Positions 8,026 to 16,254 of a stretch of 24,975 bases of DNA are shown here, piece after piece; position 1 is the first letter of the stretch, and each line of letters opens with the position of its first letter. Under the pieces are notes generated by a model. The model saw only the letters and a program-made list of their open reading frames with translations, was not told the origin of the DNA and did no database searches. The stretch lies in the NCBI GenBank assembly GCA_035555315.1, contig DATMGU010000119.1:1-24975 (forward strand). The letters are read 5' to 3'. The translations under genes and the position numbers were made by a program. The stretch comes from DATMGU01 sp035555315. GTDB taxonomy: Bacteria; Pseudomonadota; Alphaproteobacteria; ATCC43930; CGMCC-115725.

Positions 8026-9737
8026 GGCAGCACCCCACGCGGCAGCCCGCGGGCCAATCGGCTGGCAAGCAGCATCAACAGGGCGGTGACGATGACCGTC
8101 GCCGACGCGAGCGCCGCGGCCAGCACGGTATCGCCGGCCTGCTCCAGCGAGAACACCACGACACCCAGCGTCTCATGACCGGACGACCACAGCAGCGCCG
8201 ATACGGTCAGCTCGTTGAACGCGGTCACGAACACCAGCAGCGCCCCGGCGGCGGCGGCCGGCGCCACCAGCGGCAGAATGACCGTGGCGAGACGCCGGCC
8301 CAAACCGGCACCGGTCATCTCCGCCGCCTCCTCCAAGGCCGGATCGAGCTGCGCGAAGGCCGCCGCGACCGGCCGCAGGGCGAGCGTCAGAAACCGCGCG
8401 AGATAGGCCAGCAGGATGATCCAGACCGTATCGTAAAGGCCGATGCCGATGAGCGGCAGCGGCCGGATGAACAACAGGATGCAGGCGATCGCCAGCACCA
8501 CACCGGGCAAGGCATAAGGCAGCTCCGCCGTGTGGGCCAGCAGCCGCGCCAGCCGGCTGGCCCGCCACGCCCCGAAATAGGCCAGCAGCACGGCGACGCC
8601 GACCAGCAGTGCGCCCGCCGCGGCGGCGAGCCCGAAACTGTTGACCAGCGCCCGGCCGGTCGGCGCGTGGTCGAGCAGGACGTATCGGAAATTCGCCAGG
8701 GTCACGGTGTCGACACCGAGCGGCTGGCCATAAGCCTGGACCAGAGCCGTGCCGAACAGCGCGCCGAGCGGCACCAGCAGCAGGCCGGCGAGCCCGAGCC
8801 AGACCAGCGCCTCGACGGGAACGCGCCACCGGCCGAGTTCCGCCGGCGGCAGCTCGGCACCGGTCGAGGCGAGCCGCCGGTCGCGCCGGCCGATGAGAGC
8901 ACGCTGCGCCGCGATGCCGGCGATCGCCAGCGCACCCAGCACCATCGACAGGGTCGCGACCTCGGCCAGCACGCGCGGGCCGAACCCGGCCAGCCGCTGA
9001 TAGATCGCGGTGGTCAGCATCGGGTAGCGCGCCGGAATTGCGAGCAGCGCCGGCGTTCCGAAATTGCCGATGCTGGAGACGAAGGCGAGCATCAGTCCGG
9101 CGCCGAGCGCCGGCGCCGTCAGCGGCAGGATCACGGTGCGGAGCACCCGGCCGGGACCGGCGCCCGATGCCCGAGCCGCCTCGACCAGATCGGCCGGCAA
9201 GGCGCGCAACGCGGCGCGCAGGGTGAGGAAAACCAGCGGCGCATGCTCGATGCCCAGCAGCAGCGCGATGCCGCCCGGCGAATACAGCGGGTTCGACGTG
9301 CCCGGCGCCGGCGCCAGCCCGAGCGGCCGCAGCAGCGGGCTGGCCGGCCCGGTAAGCTCGATCCAGGCCACGGCGGTGACCTGGGACGGCACCATCAGCA
9401 GCATGGTGAAGAGGAAGACGATCGGTCCCTTGGCGCGGATATCGGTGAGGGCCAGGGCAAGCGCCAGAGCGCACCCCAACAAGCCGGAAATGACCGTGCC
9501 GGCCAGGCTGGTCGCGATGGTATGCCAGGCGGCGACCCAGGTCGCCGGGGCCGCCAGCACCCGTGCCGCGACGGCGAGCCCCGGCTGGCCGCCCGGCGCC
9601 ACGGCCTCGACCACCAGGCGCAGTACCGGGCCGAGCGAGAGGCACCCGACCACCACCGCGAGGCCGGCCAGCACCGCCGCCTCGACCGGCGGCCGGCCGC
9701 CTTTGCCCGCGCCGACAACTATCCCGCGAAAGTGCAC
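8013..9737 (-). CDS. ABC transporter fused permease (two-module, FbpB/PhnU-like)
   Basis: An inner-membrane permease of 574 residues in which both permease halves are fused in one chain. Each half has about six hydrophobic helices and its own EAA-type coupling loop: EAARASGAGPGRVLRTVILP in the first and EEAAEMTGAGLGRRLATVILP in the second, where the ATPase docks. Fused permeases of this size are typical of ferric-iron (FbpB), hexose-phosphate (AfuB) and 2-aminoethylphosphonate systems. The start is a GTG at 9737, 33 bases after the stop of the binding-protein gene, with no strong ribosome-binding site, so I rate the exact start as less certain than the gene. The 3' end overlaps the ATPase gene by 13 bases. 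Confidence 0.93.
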   Translation of the reverse strand: MHFRGIVVGAGKGGRPPVEAAVLAGLAVVVGCLSLGPVLRLVVEAVAPGGQPGLAVAARVLAAPATWVAAWHTIATSLAGTVISGLLGCALALALALTDIRAKGPIVFLFTMLLMVPSQVTAVAWIELTGPASPLLRPLGLAPAPGTSNPLYSPGGIALLLGIEHAPLVFLTLRAALRALPADLVEAARASGAGPGRVLRTVILPLTAPALGAGLMLAFVSSIGNFGTPALLAIPARYPMLTTAIYQRLAGFGPRVLAEVATLSMVLGALAIAGIAAQRALIGRRDRRLASTGAELPPAELGRWRVPVEALVWLGLAGLLLVPLGALFGTALVQAYGQPLGVDTVTLANFRYVLLDHAPTGRALVNSFGLAAAAGALLVGVAVLLAYFGAWRASRLARLLAHTAELPYALPGVVLAIACILLFIRPLPLIGIGLYDTVWIILLAYLARFLTLALRPVAAAFAQLDPALEEAAEMTGAGLGRRLATVILPLVAPAAAAGALLVFVTAFNELTVSALLWSSGHETLGVVVFSLEQAGDTVLAAALASATVIVTALLMLLASRLARGLPRGVLPWQA

Positions 9738-9770
9738 CCGGATCAGTCGTGCCGCCTATCCAACTTGGGG

Positions 9771-10823
9771 TCAGCCGCCGAACAAATCGGCGAATTGCTG
9801 CTTGCGGCCCTCATCCTGCCGCAGGACTTCCTTGAGGTCGGTCGGCATGATCTTGAGATCGCCGGGTTTCGGGAAACCGGGCGGTGGGGCGACATCGGTG
9901 CGCGCCGGCAAGAAGCCCTGCTTGACCGAGAGTTCCTGCCCCTGCTTCGACAGCAGGAAGGCGACGAACGCCTTGGCGGCCACCGGATTTTTCGCGGTCT
10001 TCAGGATCGCCACCGGCTCGGTCACCGCCGAGACGCCTTCCTGGGGAAAGACGAAGTCGACCGGCGAGCCCTTGTCGCGCGCGTTCAGGGCCATGAACTC
10101 GACGATCACGCCATACATTTTCTGGCCGCCGGCGACCGCCGTCACCACCGCGCCATTGCCTTTGACCGCTTGCGCGCCGTTCCGCGCGAGCTCGGCGTAA
10201 TAATCGGCACCCAGGCCGGGCGTCTCAGCAATGGTACCCATATGGATGGCCGCCGCCCCGGAATAGAGCGGGCTCGGCAACACCACTTGGCCCTTCGCCG
10301 CGGCCGAGACGAGATCCTTCCATGAGGCCGGCTTCATGGGAGCGGCCTTGTTATACATGATGCCGGTAGTGATCAGCTTGGTACCGAAATAGGTCTTGTC
10401 CGGATCGTAGGTTCCCTCCGGCAAGGTCGATACATCGGCCTCGGGATCGGCCAGCAACCGGCCGTCGGCCTTCAATTGCTCCATCGATACCGCGTCGGCG
10501 ATGAACAGCAGATCCGGCCGGGGATCGCCCGCCACGATCTCGGCCTGCAACTTGTTGACGATCTCGGTCGTCCCCGATCGGAACACCTCGACCGTGACTC
10601 CAGGCTGCTCCCTGGCGAAGGCCGCCACGGTCTCCGCCGAGATCTTGTCGGGCTGCGAGGTGTAGAGCACCAGGCGTCCATCGGCCGCCGCCCGCGCCGG
10701 CTCGCCCGCCAGGACGACCGCTCCGACGACCGCCAGCGCGATGCCGAAGGTGATGCCCAGTCGAACGGGGCGGCGCCGTCCCGCGTCTTGGCCGCGGAAC
10801 GAGAAGGGCATGTCGCGGCTCAT
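9771..10823 (-). CDS. Periplasmic substrate-binding protein of FbpA/AfuA-like ABC importer
   Basis: A 350-residue exported binding protein. Residues 1-47 are a Sec signal: an Arg-rich n-region, the hydrophobic run LGITFGIALAVVGAVVLAG, and a likely cut near ARAAA. The mature start, GRLVLYTSQPDKI, and the later segment DLLFIADAVSMEQLKADG are typical of the FbpA-like class of type II binding proteins. Ferric-iron members carry a Tyr-Tyr pair that ligates iron; the equivalent stretch here reads VIVEFMALN (about 239-247), with no Tyr pair. This argues against iron. It is the first gene of the transporter operon and lies downstream of three CTGTCAT direct repeats, so phosphonate or phosphorylated-compound uptake under phosphate limitation is my inference. 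The substrate is unproven. Confidence 0.92.
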   Translation of the reverse strand: MSRDMPFSFRGQDAGRRRPVRLGITFGIALAVVGAVVLAGEPARAAADGRLVLYTSQPDKISAETVAAFAREQPGVTVEVFRSGTTEIVNKLQAEIVAGDPRPDLLFIADAVSMEQLKADGRLLADPEADVSTLPEGTYDPDKTYFGTKLITTGIMYNKAAPMKPASWKDLVSAAAKGQVVLPSPLYSGAAAIHMGTIAETPGLGADYYAELARNGAQAVKGNGAVVTAVAGGQKMYGVIVEFMALNARDKGSPVDFVFPQEGVSAVTEPVAILKTAKNPVAAKAFVAFLLSKQGQELSVKQGFLPARTDVAPPPGFPKPGDLKIMPTDLKEVLRQDEGRKQQFADLFGG

Positions 10824-10873
10824 AGGGGCTGGTCTCCGGCTGGGTCGATCGATCGACGGCAGCGATAGCGGAC

Positions 10874-10907
10874 GCTTGATGACAGCTTGATGACAGCTTG
10901 ATGACAG
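10874..10907 (-). promoter_or_regulatory. Pho box: three 11-bp CTGTCATCAAG direct repeats (PhoB site)
   Basis: Read on the minus strand, CTGTCATCAAG occurs three times in perfect tandem at 11-bp spacing; the CTGTCAT cores are at 10901-10907, 10890-10896 and 10879-10885. The PhoB consensus is two CTGTCAT-type half-sites 11 bp apart, separated by an AT-rich tetramer, so this is one and a half Pho boxes with perfect cores. It points toward the binding-protein gene, whose ATG is about 50 bases downstream. A TATCGCT at 10861-10867, shortly after the last unit, is a possible -10. This predicts activation of the transporter operon by phosphate starvation. Confidence 0.82.
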
Positions 10908-10936
10908 CCGCTCGACAAACCGCCACCGCTTCGCCG

Positions 10937-11791
10937 CTACTCGGCAGCGGTGCTCGCGTTATCGCCCGGTGCCGTCTCGATGGCGCGTAAGCCCGCCGAT
11001 GCGCGGACCTCCTCGGCGGCTTTCTTCATGCGGTAATAGGATCGAATGCTGAACGGCAGGGAGCCCAGATAGATCAGACCCAGCACGACCAGCGTCGGCC
11101 AGGGCGCCGTCGTCAGGAACGCTGCCAACAACGCGGCACCCACCATCACCGGGACGAACAGGTGATGCGGGACGCGCAGCCGCTTGAACGAGAAGGTCGG
11201 CACCCGGCTGATCATCAGCAGGGCGATGCCGACCAGGCTGACCGCGTTCAGCCAGGGCGACCGGAACACCGGATCGCCGAATTCGAACGCCGCGCAGAGC
11301 GGCAGCATGACCAACCCGGCCGCCGCCGGCGCAGGCACCCCGGTGAAGAAATTATAGGCATAAGCCGGCGGATCGGCCACGCCGAGTTGCGTGTTGAACC
11401 GCGCGAGGCGCAGCGCCATGCAGACGCCGAACAGCAGCGCCAAGGCCCATCCCACGCTGCGCCACTGCGCCATCGTCCAGGTGTACAGCATGATCGCGGG
11501 CGCCACGCCGAACGAGATGAAGTCCGAAAAACTGTCCAGCTGGGCGCCGAATTCCGACGTGCTTTTCAACAACCGGGCGATGCGGCCATCCAGCCCGTCG
11601 AGGACCGCCGCCAGGATGACGGCGCCGACCGCGGCTTCGAATTGGCCGAGAAAGGCAAAGCGGATCGCCGTCATGCCGGCGCAAAGTGCCAGCAAGGTCA
11701 GGATGTTGGGGATCATCCGGTTGATCGTAAGGCCGGAGATCGGCCGGACTCGGACAACGCGGCGGCGCGGAAAGGGGCGTGGGTGACGCAT
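10937..11791 (-). CDS. pssA: CDP-diacylglycerol--serine O-phosphatidyltransferase
   Basis: A membrane enzyme making phosphatidylserine from CDP-diacylglycerol and serine, the step before decarboxylation to phosphatidylethanolamine. The CDP-alcohol phosphotransferase signature is complete: D65-x2-D68-G69-x2-A72-R73-x8-G82-x3-D86-x3-D90. Several hydrophobic helices follow (for example WALALLFGVCMALRLARF and HLFVPVMVGAALLAAFL). The Arg-rich N-terminus before INRMIPNILTLLALCAG is usual for alphaproteobacterial PssA. The gene lies 82 bases after psd, the preceding enzyme gene on the same strand, and the interval is filled with a degenerate 19-bp repeat. The C-terminus has an Ala/Glu-rich tail. An inverted repeat, CACCGCT/AGCGGTG, brackets the stop codon. 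Confidence 0.95.
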   Translation of the reverse strand: MRHPRPFPRRRVVRVRPISGLTINRMIPNILTLLALCAGMTAIRFAFLGQFEAAVGAVILAAVLDGLDGRIARLLKSTSEFGAQLDSFSDFISFGVAPAIMLYTWTMAQWRSVGWALALLFGVCMALRLARFNTQLGVADPPAYAYNFFTGVPAPAAAGLVMLPLCAAFEFGDPVFRSPWLNAVSLVGIALLMISRVPTFSFKRLRVPHHLFVPVMVGAALLAAFLTTAPWPTLVVLGLIYLGSLPFSIRSYYRMKKAAEEVRASAGLRAIETAPGDNASTAAE

Positions 11792-11820
11792 GATGGGTGA
11801 AGCTTACCGCAGCTGCCGGC

Positions 11821-11892
11821 TCAATGCACCCCGGCTCGATGCATCAAGCCCTGGTCAATGCACCAAGCTCTGGTCAATGCACCAAGCCTTGG
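11821..11892. repeat. Degenerate 19-bp tandem repeat at the psd 3' end
   Basis: Three consecutive 19-bp units (11836-11854, 11855-11873, 11874-11892) follow the pattern TCAATGCACCAAGCTCTGG with two or three changes per unit; a 15-base partial unit precedes them. The third unit contains the last codons and stop of psd, and the rest fills the psd-pssA gap. This is a minisatellite produced by slippage or a decayed structured element. On the minus strand each unit reads GCTTGGTGCATTGA. I see no T-run that would make it a terminator. Confidence 0.8.
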
Positions 11893-12560
11893 CGCGCCGG
11901 CTCGGTCGACCGGCCGTCGGCCAGCACGGTCTCGCCGCCGACGACGCGCTGCCCCGTGACCACCAGCGCGTTCCAGCCGGCGGGCAGATAGACGTCGGTC
12001 CGGCTGCCGAACCGGATCAGCCCGAATTTCTCGCCGGCGGCCACCACCTGGTCCGGCACCAGATGGCAAACGATGCGTCGGGCAACAAGGCCCGCGACTT
12101 GCACGAAGGCGAGTGTCAGTCCAGCCGGCGTCACCATCCGGATCGCCATCCGTTCATTGAGCTCGGACGCTTTGTCGAAGCTCGCATTGAGGAATTGGCC
12201 TTTATGATAGTGCGTCTTGACGATGGTGCCGGCGATCGGGGTGCGGTTGATATGCACATCGAACACATTGAGGAAAATACCAATTCGTGTCACCGGCACG
12301 GCACCCATATCGAGTTCCGGCGGCGGCGGCACGTCGACGATCGAGACGATCAAGCCATCGGCCGGGCTCACCACCAGATCGGGCCGCGTCGGGGTGACGC
12401 GGGGCGGATCGCGAAAGAAGTAGACGCACCAAGCCGTCGCCAGCAGGCCAAGCCAGCCGAGCGGCGCCCACAACAACGCCAACCCGATCGTCACCCCGGC
12501 GAAAATCGCCACGAACTTCCACCCGTCCCGATGGATCGGAACCACCACGTGCTTCAGCAT
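11874..12560 (-). CDS. psd: Phosphatidylserine decarboxylase proenzyme
   Basis: This enzyme decarboxylates phosphatidylserine to phosphatidylethanolamine at the inner membrane. It is the short alphaproteobacterial form, 228 residues. After an N-terminal hydrophobic segment (FVAIFAGVTIGLALLWAPLG) come VVSPADGLIV, FLNVFDVHINRTPIAGTI and the self-cleavage site FGSRTD; Gly185-Ser186 would be cut so that the Ser becomes the pyruvoyl cofactor. I chose the ATG at 12560, preceded by GAGGAG, because the family begins MLKHVVVPIHRDGWKF; the frame extends upstream to 12752, but those 64 residues look non-genic. It leads the pssA transcription unit. The extreme C-terminus (RQGLVH) is encoded by a tandem-repeat unit. 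Confidence 0.95.
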   Translation of the reverse strand: MLKHVVVPIHRDGWKFVAIFAGVTIGLALLWAPLGWLGLLATAWCVYFFRDPPRVTPTRPDLVVSPADGLIVSIVDVPPPPELDMGAVPVTRIGIFLNVFDVHINRTPIAGTIVKTHYHKGQFLNASFDKASELNERMAIRMVTPAGLTLAFVQVAGLVARRIVCHLVPDQVVAAGEKFGLIRFGSRTDVYLPAGWNALVVTGQRVVGGETVLADGRSTEPARQGLVH

Positions 12561-12770
12561 TGCTTGACCGAACTCCTCGTCGACACCCCCGATATCCTCG
12601 CTTGGCGCGCGGCGGGCGGTGCACCGTATCCGCTTTTCCGCGCGGCCGGTACCGTGCGATACGCGCGCCGCGCCCTGCCCCGCCGTACGGAAGACCCGGC
12701 AAGCCGGTTCCTGCGACGGGGCATCCCTGCTAGTGTCGGCGAAATGAAACAAGCGCCTTACCGGACCCGC

Positions 12771-12792
12771 AGCGGGGCTTGGCAGCCCCGCT
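12771..12792. promoter_or_regulatory. Strong 9-bp hairpin in the divergent psd/transglutaminase interval
   Basis: AGCGGGGCT, loop TGGC and AGCCCCGCT give a perfect 9-bp GC-rich stem. It lies 67 bases before the ATG of the transglutaminase-DUF2126 gene and about 210 bases before psd. No T-run follows on either strand, so it is not a standard terminator. It may be a leader structure or an intergenic palindrome of a genome-wide repeat family. Confidence 0.5.
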
Positions 12793-12820
12793 CCCCTGCG
12801 ATCGCTTCACACCCACGCGT

Positions 12821-12842
12821 CAAGGCGTCGTTCGACGCTTTG
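12821..12842. promoter_or_regulatory. Near-palindrome just upstream of the transglutaminase-DUF2126 gene
   Basis: CAAGGCGTCG and CGACGCTTTG pair with one G-T position around a two-base centre, ending 17 bases before the ATG. Read as DNA this is a 22-bp operator-like palindrome; as RNA it is a hairpin next to the ribosome-binding region. A GACGCGTCA motif follows immediately and overlaps the start codon. Its role is unknown. Confidence 0.4.
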
Positions 12843-12859
12843 CCCGAGAGCGACGCGTC

Positions 12860-15800
12860 ATGACCATCCATGTCGCCCTGCATCACAAAACGACCTACCG
12901 ATATGATCGGGAAGTCGGGCTCGGCCCGCAGGTCGTCAGGCTGCGGCCGGCACCGCATTGCCGCACGCCGATTCTCAGCTATTCGCTGAAGGTCACCCCG
13001 GCGGAGCATTTCATCAACTGGCAGCAGGACCCGCAGTCGAACTATCTGGCGCGGCTGACCTTCCCGGAAAAGACCCGGAAGTTCGAGATCGAGGTCGACC
13101 TCGTCGCCGAGATGGCGGTCTTCAACCCGTTCGATTTTTTCCTCGAGGAATACGCCGAGAATTTCCCGTTCGCCTATGAGCCGGATCTGGCCCGCGACCT
13201 GAAGCCGTATCTGGAGACCGAGCCGCTTGGTCCGGAGCTGACGAAACTCCTCGATGAAATTCCGCGCGAACCAATGCGGACGATGGATTTCCTGGTCGGC
13301 GTCAATCAGCGGCTGCAGCAGCGCATCGCTTATGTGATCCGCATGGAGCCGGGCATCCAGACCTGCGAATACACCCTGTCGAACGCCCGCGGCTCGTGCC
13401 GCGACAGCGCTTGGCTGATGGTCCAGGCGCTGCGCCGGCTGGGCCTCGCGGCGCGCTTCGTGTCGGGTTATCTCATCCAATTGACCCCGGACGTGAAGTC
13501 GCTCGACGGGCCGTCCGGGACGACCACGGATTTCACCGACCTGCATGCCTGGGCCGAGGTTTACCTGCCCGGCGCCGGCTGGATCGGCTTCGATCCGACC
13601 TCGGGCCTGGTTGCGGGCGAGGGCCATATCCCGCTCGCCTGCACGCCCGATCCGGGGGCGGCGGCACCGATCACCGGGATGGTCGACGACGCGGAGACCA
13701 GTTTCGACGTCGTGATGACCGTCAGCCGCATTCTGGAAACGCCCCGCGTCACCAAACCGTACAGCGAGGAGCAATGGGCGGAGATCGAGGCGCTGGGCAG
13801 GCGCATCGATGTCGACCTCAAGACCGGCGACGTGCGGCTGACCATGGGCGGCGAACCGACCTTCATCTCGATCGACGACATGGATGGTGCCGAATGGACC
13901 ATGGCGGCGTTGGGGCCGGCCAAGCGCCGGCTGGCCGGGACGCTGGTCCGCCGCCTCAAGGAGCGCTGGGCGCCCGGCGGGTTGCTGCATTTCGGCCAGG
14001 GCAAATGGTATCCGGGTGAACCGCTGCCGCGTTGGTCGTTGAACCTCATCTGGCGCCGGGACGGCGTGCCGATCTGGCGCGACCCCGCCCTGATCGGCGA
14101 TGATTCCGCGCAATACGGCTTCACGACCGAGACGGGACGGCAATTCGCCGAGGCGCTGGCCGATCGGCTCGACGTCGCCAGTGAATTCATCATCCCGGCC
14201 TATGAGGATGCCTGGCACTATCTGTGGCAGGAACGGCGCCTGCCGATCAATGTCGACCCGCTCGACAACAAGCTGCCGGAACCGGAAAAGCGCGAGCGCA
14301 TCGCGGCGGTGTTCGAGCAAGGGGTCGACCGCGTGGTCGGCTACGTCCTCCCGCTGCAGCGACGCGCCCGCCCCAAGGGCACCGGCAACGGCGCCGGCGG
14401 CGGGGGACGGATCTGGGCATCGAGCCCCTGGTTCATGCGCCAGGGTCACCTGTTCCTGGTGCCCGGCGATAGTCCGATCGGCCTGCGGCTGCCGCTCGAC
14501 AGCCTACCCTGGGTGCTGCCCGAGGATGCCGAACAGGAGACACCGCCGGATCCGTTCGAGGAGCATCCGCCGCTGCCGCCACGGCAGCCCCGGTCTCCCG
14601 CCGTCCCCGCCGGCCGGTCGATCGAGGTCAAAAACCGGCTGGTGGAACAGATGCCGCCGAAGCCCGCCGAGGCCCCCCGGATCGGCCAGTCGGCCGCCCA
14701 TATCGTGCGCACCGCCCTCAGCATCGAAGTCCGCAACGGCGCGCTCTACATCTTCTTGCCGCCGGTCACCACGCTGGAAGACGGCTTGGAGCTGGTCGCC
14801 GCCATCGAGGATACGGCGGCGGCTCTCGGCACCCCCGTGTTCCTCGAAGGCTATGTGCCGCCGAAGGATCATCGGGTCCGCGCGATGAGCGTGACCCCCG
14901 ACCCCGGCGTCATCGAAGTGAACGTGCAGCCGGCCGAAAATTGGGCGGAACTGGTCGAGATCACCACCGGGCTCTATGCCGAGGCACGCCAGACCCGGCT
15001 CGGTGCCGAGAAATTCATGATCGACGGCCGGCATGTCGGGACCGGCGGCGGCAACCACATCGTGATGGGCGCCGCCAAGGCCACCGACTCGCCGCTGCTG
15101 CGCCGGCCGGACCTGCTGAAAAGCCTGATCGGGTATTGGAACAACCATCCCAGTCTGTCGCGGCTGTTCTCCGGCTTGTTCATCGGCCCGACCAGCCAGG
15201 CGCCGCGAGTCGACGAGGCGCGCGACGATACCCTCTACGAGCTGGGCATCGCCTTCGAGCAAATCCCGATGCCGGGCAGTCCGGGGGCCGGCGAGGTGCC
15301 ACCCTGGATGATCGACCGCATCCTGCGCCACTTGCTGGTCGATGTGACGGGCAATACCCACCGGGCGGAGTTCTGCATCGACAAGCTCTATAGCCCGGAC
15401 GGTCCGACCGGCCGGCTGGGCCTGCTGGAGCTGCGCGCCTTCGAGATGCCGCCGCACGACCGGATGAGCCTGACGCAGCAACTGCTGCTGCGGGCGCTGG
15501 TCGCGTGGTTCTGGCGCGAGCCCTATACCAAGCCGCTGGTTCGGTGGGGCGGCGATCTCAGCGACCGCTGGCTGTTGCCGCATTTCGTGGCACAGGATTT
15601 CGGCGACGTGATCGCCGATCTGCGCAACGCGGGCTACGACCTCGCCGAGGAATGGTTCGCGCCGCATATGGAATTCCGGTTTCCCCGCTATGGGGCCGCC
15701 AGCCATCGCGGCATGACCGTCGAACTGCGTCAGGCGCTGGAGCCCTGGCATGTGCTGGGCGAGGAAACCACCGGCGGCGGCACGGTGCGCTATGTCGACA

Positions 15801-16228
15801 GCACGGTGGAGCGGCTGCAGATCAAGGCGACCGGCTTCATCGGGCCGCGCTACATCGTCAGTTGCAACGGCCGGCGCGTCCCGCTGCACCCGACCGGCAC
15901 GCCGGGCGAGTTCATCGCCGCGGTGCGGTTCCGCGCCTGGCCGGCCACGGCGTCGCTGCATCCGACGATCGAGCCGCATGCGCCGCTGGTGTTCGACATC
16001 TTCGACCTGTGGACCAACCGATCGGTCGGCGGCTGTACCTATTACGTGGCGCATCCCGGCGGTCGCAATTATTCGACCTTGCCGGTCAACGCCTACGAGG
16101 CGGAGAGCCGGCGGTTGGCCCGGTTCTTCACGATCGGCCATACGCCAGGGCCAGCGCCGGCACCGGCCGAGGAACACAACCCCGCTTTCCCGTTGACCCT
16201 GGACCTGCGTCGCCGACCATCCTCGTGA
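12860..16228 (+). CDS. Transglutaminase-like protein with DUF2126 domain
   Basis: A 1122-residue two-part protein. Residues 1-300 carry the bacterial transglutaminase N-terminal beta domain (TIHVALHHKTTYRYDR) and a transglutaminase-like papain-fold domain with Cys180 in GSCRDS, His229 in DLHAWAEVY and Asp245 in GFDPT, a complete catalytic triad. From about residue 325 (RLTMGGEPTFISIDD) to the end is the large DUF2126 region. The ATG at 12860 is chosen because the conserved fold starts right after it; an upstream in-frame start at 12779 would add 27 unlikely residues. Its stop abuts the ATP-grasp/alpha-E gene. Family knowledge from comparative genomics places such proteins with ATP-grasp ligases in predicted peptide synthesis and cleavage systems. 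Activity here could be peptidase or amidase rather than crosslinking. Confidence 0.92.
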   Translation: MTIHVALHHKTTYRYDREVGLGPQVVRLRPAPHCRTPILSYSLKVTPAEHFINWQQDPQSNYLARLTFPEKTRKFEIEVDLVAEMAVFNPFDFFLEEYAENFPFAYEPDLARDLKPYLETEPLGPELTKLLDEIPREPMRTMDFLVGVNQRLQQRIAYVIRMEPGIQTCEYTLSNARGSCRDSAWLMVQALRRLGLAARFVSGYLIQLTPDVKSLDGPSGTTTDFTDLHAWAEVYLPGAGWIGFDPTSGLVAGEGHIPLACTPDPGAAAPITGMVDDAETSFDVVMTVSRILETPRVTKPYSEEQWAEIEALGRRIDVDLKTGDVRLTMGGEPTFISIDDMDGAEWTMAALGPAKRRLAGTLVRRLKERWAPGGLLHFGQGKWYPGEPLPRWSLNLIWRRDGVPIWRDPALIGDDSAQYGFTTETGRQFAEALADRLDVASEFIIPAYEDAWHYLWQERRLPINVDPLDNKLPEPEKRERIAAVFEQGVDRVVGYVLPLQRRARPKGTGNGAGGGGRIWASSPWFMRQGHLFLVPGDSPIGLRLPLDSLPWVLPEDAEQETPPDPFEEHPPLPPRQPRSPAVPAGRSIEVKNRLVEQMPPKPAEAPRIGQSAAHIVRTALSIEVRNGALYIFLPPVTTLEDGLELVAAIEDTAAALGTPVFLEGYVPPKDHRVRAMSVTPDPGVIEVNVQPAENWAELVEITTGLYAEARQTRLGAEKFMIDGRHVGTGGGNHIVMGAAKATDSPLLRRPDLLKSLIGYWNNHPSLSRLFSGLFIGPTSQAPRVDEARDDTLYELGIAFEQIPMPGSPGAGEVPPWMIDRILRHLLVDVTGNTHRAEFCIDKLYSPDGPTGRLGLLELRAFEMPPHDRMSLTQQLLLRALVAWFWREPYTKPLVRWGGDLSDRWLLPHFVAQDFGDVIADLRNAGYDLAEEWFAPHMEFRFPRYGAASHRGMTVELRQALEPWHVLGEETTGGGTVRYVDSTVERLQIKATGFIGPRYIVSCNGRRVPLHPTGTPGEFIAAVRFRAWPATASLHPTIEPHAPLVFDIFDLWTNRSVGGCTYYVAHPGGRNYSTLPVNAYEAESRRLARFFTIGHTPGPAPAPAEEHNPAFPLTLDLRRRPSS

Positions 16229-16254
16229 GCCAACGCCGCACAACCGCAGCCGAC

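Noticed and set aside
7554..10325. Very long plus-strand open frame (923 codons) opposite the ABC transporter genes
   Set aside because: The translation is extremely Arg/Gln/Pro-rich and low complexity with no domain. It is the complement shadow of three minus-strand genes with complete ABC motifs.
10924..10952. CACCGCT/AGCGGTG inverted repeat around the pssA stop as an intrinsic terminator
   Set aside because: The loop is 15 bases and no U-run follows on the minus strand; it is partly coding sequence.
11821..11892. CRISPR-like array
   Set aside because: The 19-bp units are directly adjacent with no spacers, degenerate and few; this is a minisatellite.
12561..12752. Upstream extension of the psd reading frame by 64 residues
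   Set aside because: The extension is Arg-rich without family similarity, while the ATG at 12560 has a GAGGAG upstream and gives the standard MLKHVVVPIHRDGW start.
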